A stretch of DNA of 16,172 nucleotides from an uncultured Oscillospiraceae bacterium. GTDB taxonomy: Bacteria > Bacillota > Clostridia > Oscillospirales > Oscillospiraceae. The stretch's first letter is position 1; each line of letters starts with the position of its first letter. The translations under genes and the position numbers were made by a program. Shown piece by piece: positions 6,666 through 15,200 of this stretch. The notes under the pieces are model-generated. The model searched no databases. It was not told the DNA's origin and worked only from the letters and a program-made list of their open reading frames with translations. Location: contig CAKTMC010000026.1 in the NCBI GenBank assembly GCA_934573735.1, positions 1 to 16,172 of the forward strand, written 5' to 3'.

Positions 6666-7979
6666 TTGAAGGTTCTTATTGTATCACATAATCCTATTAC
6701 TACATACAACAACATGGGTAAAACCTTTATGGCGCTTTTCTCCGCCTTCAGTCCTGACGAGCTTTGCCAGTTATATCTATATCCCTCGGTTCCCGACAGC
6801 GATATTTGCCGTGATTATTACCGCTTTACCGACATGGATGCGCTGCGTTCAGTGCTCGACAAGGGCAGAGTCGGCGAAACTGTCACGGCGGACTTGGAGC
6901 AGCATTCGCTCTACACAAGCGATAAGGAGGAGCAAGTATATAGCGCTCCGCGCAATAAGACGGACATAATGCGTCTCGGCAGGGATGTCATCTGGAAGCT
7001 GTCTAATTGGAACAATCCCTCCCTTAACGAATGGATAGATCGGCAGACACCCGACATAGTATTTGCCGCCGTCGGAATGCAGGAAATGCTGTACGATATG
7101 GCGATGAGCATTGCACGGCAGCGCGGCCTTCCTCTTATCGCCTACATATGCGACGATTATTATTACAGCGCCCCCTCAGACGGCATTATCCCCAAAATCA
7201 GAGTAAAACATCTCCGCAGAAAAATTGAAGAACTGATGAAAGCAAGCTCTCTGGTCGTAACGATCAGTCAGGAGCTTACAGACAGCTATTCGGAAACGTT
7301 TTCAGTCAGGGCGGAAACCGTCATGACCTGTCCCCTTCTCAATATCCGTCCATACGCGAGCAGCACCGGAGACGCGAAGAAAAAGCGTCTGATTTATATG
7401 GGAAATCTCTCCCTTGGCAGGGATGCTTCACTGCTTGAGCTGGGCGAGACTCTGCACGAGGTCAATAATTTTTCGGCGACCGGCTACAGTCTTGATATAT
7501 ATACGGGTGAAAAGCGCCCCGAGGTATTGTCAAAGCTTTCAGCCTGCCCGTCAATAAGCCTTCATGGCTTTGTAACAGGTGATGAGTATAAAAAGGTCTT
7601 TGACAGTGCGGATGTATTCATCCATGTCGAGTCCTTTGAGGCGGAAAACCGGGAGCGAGTGCGCTACTCCGTTTCGACCAAGATAATAGAGTGTCTGGCA
7701 AGCGGAAGACCGCTGCTCGCCTACGGTCCGGCTGACGTCGCCTCTATTGCTTATCTCAGGAGAAATGACTGTGCTGCCTTGGCTCAGTCACACGAGGAGC
7801 TATTCACAATCATAAATGATGTGCTCAGTGACGAGCAGCGCCTGCGTGAGCTTGTCGGCAACGCCGAAAAGACCGCAAAACGTGAGTCTGCGAACAGCAG
7901 CCGCCTCCACGCTCTTTTTGATAGCGTTCTTCTTGAACAGAGCTCGCCTCATAACTTGAAAGGCAGAGAGAAAAAATGA
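6666..7979 (+). CDS. Divergent GT-B glycosyltransferase (GT4-like)
   Basis: About 437 residues. The N-terminus MKVLIVSHNP reads like the first Rossmann strand of a GT-B enzyme. The second domain starts near residue 240 with RLIYMGNLSLGRDAS and continues through SISLHGFVTGDEYKKVFDSADVFIHVESFE and TKIIECLASGRPLLAYG (about 338-354), the usual sugar-nucleotide-binding segment of GT4 enzymes. The classic E-x7-E motif is not clean; Glu322 and Glu342 are the nearest acidic residues. The start is inferred as TTG at 6666, with GGAG at 6651-6654. An upstream in-frame start at 6633 would overlap the GT2 gene by 32 bp and push the conserved strand inward. The 3' end overlaps the next gene as ATGA. The sugar is unknown. 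Confidence 0.82.
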   Translation: MKVLIVSHNPITTYNNMGKTFMALFSAFSPDELCQLYLYPSVPDSDICRDYYRFTDMDALRSVLDKGRVGETVTADLEQHSLYTSDKEEQVYSAPRNKTDIMRLGRDVIWKLSNWNNPSLNEWIDRQTPDIVFAAVGMQEMLYDMAMSIARQRGLPLIAYICDDYYYSAPSDGIIPKIRVKHLRRKIEELMKASSLVVTISQELTDSYSETFSVRAETVMTCPLLNIRPYASSTGDAKKKRLIYMGNLSLGRDASLLELGETLHEVNNFSATGYSLDIYTGEKRPEVLSKLSACPSISLHGFVTGDEYKKVFDSADVFIHVESFEAENRERVRYSVSTKIIECLASGRPLLAYGPADVASIAYLRRNDCAALAQSHEELFTIINDVLSDEQRLRELVGNAEKTAKRESANSSRLHALFDSVLLEQSSPHNLKGREKK

Positions 7980-9202
7980 AGGTGCTTTTTGTAAACATAG
8001 TATATGGGCGCGGAAGCACCGGGAAAATCATCGCCGATATCATGGAGCTTTTGAAAAAGCAGGGCAACGAGGTATTGGCGCTATACGGCTTCGGTCCCCG
8101 CGTTGATACCGAGGACGCAGTGAGAGTGTCCGGAAAAACCGGCTACTATCTTCATAACGCCGCGTCCAGAATTACAGACCACGCGGGGCTTTATTCCCGC
8201 CACGCGACCCGGCGCCTCATCGCCGAGATAAAAAGCTTTAAGCCCGATATTATTCACCTGCATACGCTGCACGGCTTTTATTTGAATTATGAGCTGCTGT
8301 TTAGCTTTTTGAAGGAAGCGGACATCCCCGTTGTCTGGACGCTGCACGACTGTTGGAGCTTCACCGGGCACTGCACGCATTTCTCTGAGGCAAATTGTGC
8401 GCAGTGGAAAACGGAGTGTCGGGACTGCGCGCTGCTGCGCCGCTATCCGCATTGCTATACCAAGGGCGATGTACGAAATAACTATCTGCGTAAAAAAGCC
8501 GCCTTTACGGGGCTTAAAAATCTCACGATAACTTGTCCCTCACATTGGCTTTCCGAGCTTGTCGCGCAGTCCTTTCTGAGCTGCTACCCGATAGCGCTTA
8601 TCCCAAACGGCATAGACCGTGATATCTTTTGTCCGCAGTCAAGCGATTTGCGCACGAGATATCAGCTTGAAGGTAAAAAAATCGTCCTCGGCGTGGCCAG
8701 CACATGGAATGAGCGAAAGGGTCTTCCTGATTTAATCTCACTTGCCGAACGTCTGGGCGGCGATTATCAGCTTGTTTTAATCGGGCTTGATAAAAAGCAG
8801 CTTCGGGACATCCCCGATAATATGCTCGCACTTCCTCGCACGGCAAATCAAAAGGAGCTTGCGCAGTGGTACACGGCGGCAGACGTTTTTGTAAACCCGA
8901 GCTACGAGGAGAGCTTTGGTCTGACGACCGTAGAGGCTCAAGCCTGCGGAACGCCGGTAGTTATTTATAATACCGACGCCTGTCCGGAAACCATCGTTTC
9001 TGACGAGAGCATTCTTGTGAAGCAGGGTGACGTGGACGCTTTGACCCTCGCTGTGCAAAGTGCAGCAGAAAAAGGCCTGCGCGTAAACGTGGATAAAACA
9101 ATAGAATTTGACAAAAACATAATCTACGAAAAATACATAAATCTCTACGATAGTATTCTTAACAGCATCGCAAAAAGCAATTTGCCCAACTCCGCAAACT
9201 AA
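7976..9202 (+). CDS. Family 4 glycosyltransferase (WcaC-like)
   Basis: Retaining GT-B glycosyltransferase of 408 residues. The acceptor domain has GRGSTGKI (11-18), DIIHLHTLHGFYLN (91-104) and WTLHDCWSFTGHC (121-133), followed by a cysteine-rich patch (C133, C141, C148, C151, C160) typical of the colanic-acid WcaC-like subgroup. The donor domain shows NERKG (Lys248) and the E-x7-E pair in EESFGLTTVEA (Glu312, Glu320), then CGTPVV. It starts in an ATGA overlap with the preceding gene. It is the last biosynthetic gene before the secreted protein, 82 bp further on. The donor sugar cannot be inferred. Confidence 0.93.
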   Translation: MKVLFVNIVYGRGSTGKIIADIMELLKKQGNEVLALYGFGPRVDTEDAVRVSGKTGYYLHNAASRITDHAGLYSRHATRRLIAEIKSFKPDIIHLHTLHGFYLNYELLFSFLKEADIPVVWTLHDCWSFTGHCTHFSEANCAQWKTECRDCALLRRYPHCYTKGDVRNNYLRKKAAFTGLKNLTITCPSHWLSELVAQSFLSCYPIALIPNGIDRDIFCPQSSDLRTRYQLEGKKIVLGVASTWNERKGLPDLISLAERLGGDYQLVLIGLDKKQLRDIPDNMLALPRTANQKELAQWYTAADVFVNPSYEESFGLTTVEAQACGTPVVIYNTDACPETIVSDESILVKQGDVDALTLAVQSAAEKGLRVNVDKTIEFDKNIIYEKYINLYDSILNSIAKSNLPNSAN

Positions 9203-9284
9203 GCTCCGCGCTTACCAAACTGTATTTCAACCAGTGCTCCCCTGCGGGTAGTTCTGGTAAAAAATTTATAGAAGGAGAAGCAAC
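9203..9284. other. Spacer before the secreted-protein gene
   Basis: A modest hairpin, ACCAG (9230-9234) with CTGGT (9254-9258), has a small inner CCC/GGG pair and is followed by A residues rather than T, so it is not a plus-strand terminator. No good promoter is seen. GGAG at 9274-9277 serves the next gene. The secreted-protein gene may therefore be read as part of the polysaccharide operon. Confidence 0.4.
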
Positions 9285-12200
9285 ATGAAAAAGCGACTAT
9301 CTCAGGCTCTGTCGATTTTCCTCTGCATATGTATGCTGGCAAGCTTTATGCCCGCCGCATTTGCAGATGAAGCAGCAGAACCGCAGACTGCAGAAAATGC
9401 TGAGCTGCAGTCTGAAGACAGTGCGTACTACTCGGTCACGTCAAAGAAGACCTACGCAATTTCCCCCGGCGTAACCGAAACTCGCATTGTGCTAAACAAC
9501 AGCAGCGGCACAGACCAGAACATCTGCCATGTTCTGGAGGCTGACCTGAAGAATCCCAATCTTATGGCTATGCCGAGCTATAAGGATATGAAGCTCGACA
9601 CCTGGGACACCCCCATTGCCGAGAAGGACTGGGGCGAACAGGTTATGAGCAAGCAGGTCGCGGCGGCGGAGGCGCAGGGAATTAATGTTGTCGGCGCTAC
9701 CAACGTCAACCTCTCATGGGCTGATGACCATCCTCTGGGTATGCTGGTCATTAACGGCAAGGTATATTATGAGGATACAAGCTATAGCGGCAACTATCTC
9801 GTGTTTGACCGCGAGGGCAATGTCTCCATTCGTCCGGGAAATCAGCCCCTTGACGGCTCCGAATGGCAGGCCATCTCCGGCTGGGGCTATGTCGTCAAGA
9901 ACGGCGTCAGTAGCTTCCCCAATGAGGATCATGCAGTCGGCAGCCGTGCTCCCCGCACCTGCATCGGCATAAAGGCTGACGGTACGCTGGTCATGATGGT
10001 AAACGACGGCCGTCAGGCTCCCATTTCTGCGGGCATGAGCATGAATGAGGTCGCCACCATGATGATAAGCCTCGGCTGTGTGGATGTTATCGGCTGCGAC
10101 GGCGGCGGCTCCTCGACCTTTATCTCCAAGCGCGAGGGCAGCGGCAAGGCCACGCTCAAAAACAGCCCCTCCGACGGTATTGAGCGTCCTACGCTTACGG
10201 GTCTTATGCTGGTATCCACGGCAAAGCCCAGCGGCGAATTTGACCACGCTGCCATCAGCCCGAGCAATGAAATCTACACCCCCGGCACCGAGATTCAGTT
10301 CTCGGCAAACGGCGTTGACTCCGGCGGCTGCGTCGTCGATATGCCCGAGGGCTTGAGCTATGCTCTGAGCGAGGAAAGTGCAGCGCTCGGCAGCATAGAC
10401 GCAAAGACCGGTCTCTTTAAGGCAGGCAGCGGCGAGGGCATCGTCACCGTTCAGATGATGAAGGGCACGGACGTCGTCGGCAGTGCTGAAATCGAGATTG
10501 CAAAGCCCGATGCAATTTACTTCGGCACCGATGAAATGAGCCTCGGCTTTAACGCGAGCACGGAGTTCAATCTCTTTGTCCGCAACAAGAACCGCGACAT
10601 CAACTACAAGGTCGGCGACCTGCTGTGGTCGATGTCCAATGAAAAGCTCGGCACATTTGAGGGCAATACCTTTACCTCCTCCGATGGAGACAGTCTCAGC
10701 GGCGTCATTACGGTCACCTCCGCTTTTGACAGCAGCATTACCGCCTCCATCAATCTTATAGTCGGTAAGCTCCCTACTCTCGTTATGGACTTTGAGGACT
10801 ATACCGACCCCGATACCGGCGAGGTAATACCCGCCAAGGAATACTACACCATAGACAGCAGTTCTCCGGACGGCTCACGCTTTTATACCAGTAACTACGG
10901 CCGCGGCGGTGTGCAGTCGGCCGAGATAGTCAGTATCGACGATGACGAGCCGGTTCGCTTCGGCAGTCACGCACTGAAGCTCAACTACGACTTCACTAAC
11001 TGCGGTGCAGTCACCGAGGGCGCCTGCTTTGGTACCTCTGACCGTATGATAATTCCCGGTATGCCCACCGCCATTGGCGTTTGGGTCTACGCCCCCGAGG
11101 GAGTCGGCATACAGTGGCAGGGCGACGGAACCGACGCCGGCTTCTGGCTGAGAGGCTATGTGGCGGACGGCTCCGGCGGTAACCAGGCCTATGACTTCAC
11201 CTTTGAGCCCAAGGCATTCGGTGAAAACCCCGATGCATGGCCTGACGAGTATCCAGGCGTCTGGTGGGAAGGCTGGCGCTATGTTGAGGCCGATTTGACC
11301 AAGCTAACAGGCCCCTTCCAAATTAAACCCGGCATGACCTTCCGTCTGATGTATGTTTACGGCACCAAGATGGGCACAAAGTCGGCAGGCTCTCTCTACT
11401 TTGACAACCTGCAGTTTGTCTACGGTGCAAACATCGACGATACGGATAACCCCATCATAAACTCCATCCGCGCAAACGAAGTGGAGCTTTTGGACGATGC
11501 CGTCATTGAGACCAATGATGTGACCTTTGAGACCGACGTATATGACGTGGTCAATAAGTACACGACCGGCATAGACACGGTTCGTATGTACATCGACGGC
11601 ATCAACACCTTTGAAAACGAAAACTACAACTTCAAGGCTGACCCCGACGGCTCCAAGGCTTATCTCTATAATGTCAAGCTTTCCGCCGGTGAGCACTCGC
11701 TGACCGTTACGGTACGCGATAAGGGCGGCAACGAAACCAGCGCGACCCGCTACTTCACCGTCAAGTCTGCGGAGGCTGTAAAGCCTATCGTCAGCGTATC
11801 CGCTGTCGAGGAGAGCGCAATTCTTAATAAGACTCTTGACGTAGTCATCCGCTCAACGGATGCAGGACTCAAGAGTGCAAACGTCTCTCTTGAGCTCAGC
11901 AAGCTCTTCCCGGACTACACCGTCAGCTTCGGCGAGAAGTTTGAGGGTACCTCCACTTATAAGAGCTTTACCAGAACTCTCGCTATAGAGGCAGCGCTGA
12001 AGGAGGGCGAAAGCTCTGTCGCCGACGATGTCATTGCGACCGTCCGCTTCAGCGTTCCCACCACGCTGAAGGAAAGCGATGAGTTTACCTACGCTGCCAA
12101 GTCCGTTGAATACACTCTCGCGGACGGCACGATCACTACCTTCTCCGCAAAAAGAGCTTCTATTCCTGTCGCGGCAATGTACAGCGTAGAGACGGGTCCC

Positions 12201-15200
12201 GTTATCGTCGGTGCAAGCACTGCGCTGAAGGTCGTCGATAACAAGGGCACCGCGGTTGCGGGCATCTCGCTATATCTCGTGGACGACACTGAGAATGGTA
12301 AGCTTCTCGGCGTAACCGATGAGAGCGGCAAGCTCATGACCGATGAGCTCAGCGCCAAAGCAGGCACCTATGTTGTGTTTGCCAAGGACGAGGAGGGCAA
12401 CGTCTCCTTCAATTGCAGCGTTATCTCCTACGAGAACCAGACCGCTGAGGACGGCAAGCCCTACGGCATTATGATGAATGCCCCCGGCTGCTCCGGTACT
12501 CAGAAGAACATAAGCTGGTTCAGCGACGCAGCAGGCGTCGATGCGCAGTCCATAAAGTACGCCCCCGCGGGCACTGAGGACTGGACCACTGTCGAGGCAA
12601 AGTCCGAGCTTCGCACCTTCGTTTCGGGCAAAAACGCTGCGGCCATGGTCAACAGCGTAACTCTGCGCGATCTCAAGCCCGGCGTAAGCTATGATTATAC
12701 CGTCGGCAGCGGCGATAAATGGTCTGATATAAGAAGCTTCAAGACCAGCTCCGGCTCCAGCTTCTTTGTGCTTGGCGATATTCAGGCCAAGGATCTGACC
12801 AATATCACGGCTATCATGAATAATATCAAGGCCGCCGGCTACAACTACGGCATTCAGACCGGTGACGCGGTGGACGATGCCTCCAACTACAGCCACTGGA
12901 TGGATATTGTAGGTCTCTTCGGTACTGATAACCTCGGCAGCGCGGAGATGCTCCACGTCCTCGGCAACCACGAGTATGCCGGCGACGGCGTCGGCGGTGC
13001 AGCGGCAGCCATATACAACATGCCCACCAAGGGCGCAGGCAGCTACTACTCCGTATCTCGCGGCGATGTGTACATCGCAGTCATAAACTACACCGGCACG
13101 AAGGCACAGCTCAGGGATGCGCTTGAATGGCTGAAGGCGGATGCCGCTCAGACAAGCTGCACCTGGAAGGTGCTGTGTATGCACCAGCCCGCCTACTATA
13201 CCAATGTGGGCGGCGGCAACGCGGAAATCAATGAGCTGGTTCCCGCCGCTGTCGATGAAGCCGGTATAGACATCGTATTCTCCGGCCATGACCACTCCTA
13301 TGCGAGAACTGAGCCTCTCAAGGGCGGTCAGGTGGACGAAAACGGCGCGGTTTACTTCATCTGCGGCTCCTCCGGTGAGAAGAGCTACAGCACTACGGTT
13401 AACCCGGACTTCCACTTTGTCAAGGCCTCTCAGGAGTTCAACGCCATATATCTGACCGTCAACGTGACCAGCAAGAACATCTTCATTACGGCATATGATG
13501 TTGACTCCGCCGGCAACGCGACCGTATATGACAGCTATGCCATGGGCGTTCCCGTCTGTGAGGATGAGCATGACTACGATTATGACTCTGAAACCGACGA
13601 GCTTATCTGTAAAGTCTGCGCCCACAGCGAAAAGGCCAAGGATATCAAGTATTCCGGCTGGGCAACCGACCTCAAGACCGGCAGAAACCGCTACTTCGCG
13701 GGCGGCAGCTACGTCACCGGTGTTCTGATACTCGGTGATGACACCTATGCGATAGACCAGGACGGCCTTGTCTATCAGGGTGTGTATGATATTTGCGGCG
13801 AGAAGTGTGAGTTCGATAACGGTAAATACGTCCGTTGCACCACAGCTGATCTGCTGGATGCGGGTCTCTGCGGTCAGACCGCCTACTTTGCCCTATACAG
13901 CAACGGTAATCTCGTTGTCAGCGGCAATGGCGCAATGTCCGACACTTCGGCAAAGCGTACCGTTTGGGAATTCAACAAGCAGCGCATCAAGCATGTGACC
14001 ATCGGAAAGGATATTACCGCCATCGGTAAATTCAATCTCTTTGGCTGCACGAGACTTGAGAGCGTCAGCTTTGAGGAAGGCTCAAGGCTGCAAAAGATAG
14101 GCTGGGGTGCGTTCGGCTACAGCAATCTGCCGAATATCACCATTCCCGACTCTGTCACCAGACTCGAAAGCTACGCTTTCTACTTCTGCTCGAAGCTCGC
14201 TGAGGTCAATATCAGTGAGAACAGTAAGCTCACCAGCATGGGCGCGTATGTCTTCAAGGCTGATACCAAGCTTACAAGGCTCTACATCCCCGACGCCGTG
14301 ACGCTTATCGGCGCAGATATCTTCCTCGACGCAGGAAACAATGTCACGCTCTCAGTTGCGGCTGACTCCTATGCACAGGCATATGCCGAGAAATACGGCA
14401 TCGCCTATGAAAAGAGAACGCGTCCTCCTCAGGAACTCGCCTCCGGAGCCTGCGGTGAGAACGCCGAATGGGTTCTGACCTCGGATGGTGTGCTGACCAT
14501 CAGCGGCAGCGGCGCAATGTCCGATAACTCTCCCAATCAGGCTCCTTGGGAAGCCTACAAGCACCAGTTCAAGCACATTGTATTCGGCAAGGATATCACC
14601 TACATCGGCAAATTCAACTTCTTCGGCTGCGGAAAGCTGGAAAGTGTCAGCTTTGAGGAAGGCACTCAGCTTGAGCGCATCGGCTGGGGCGCATTCGGCT
14701 ACAGCGGTCTGCCGAGCATCACCATCCCCGATTCCGTCACCAGAATCGACGGCTATGCCTTCTACTTCTGCTCCAAGCTTGCCGAGGTAAGCATCAGTGA
14801 GAACAGTGCTCTTACGAGCATCGGTGAGTATGCCTTCAAGGCCGACACCAATCTCACCTCGCTCTACGTCCCCGACGCTGTCACCAGCATTGGCGCGAAC
14901 ATCTTCCAAGATGCAACCCAGAACGTGACCATGTCCGTTGCGGCAAACTCCTACGCGCAGGCTTACGCTGAGAGGTTCGGTATCGCATTCATCCCGAGAG
15001 AGGCTCCGACTATTGACATTGCCTCCGGTAACTGCGGTGATAACGCTGCATGGGTACTTTCTTCCGACGGTATCTTGCACATCACCGGCAGCGGTGCCAT
15101 GTCCGACAATAATCCCAATCAGTCTCCCTGGGAAGCCAATAAGCAGCAAATAAAGCATGTAGTCATCGGTAAGGATATCACCTATATCGGTAAGTTCAAC

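Noticed and set aside
12270..13625. 451-codon open frame on the minus strand
   Set aside because: Antisense to the metallophosphoesterase region, whose sense-strand motifs are unmistakable. The Gly/Val/Ala/Ile-rich translation is a by-product of codon bias.
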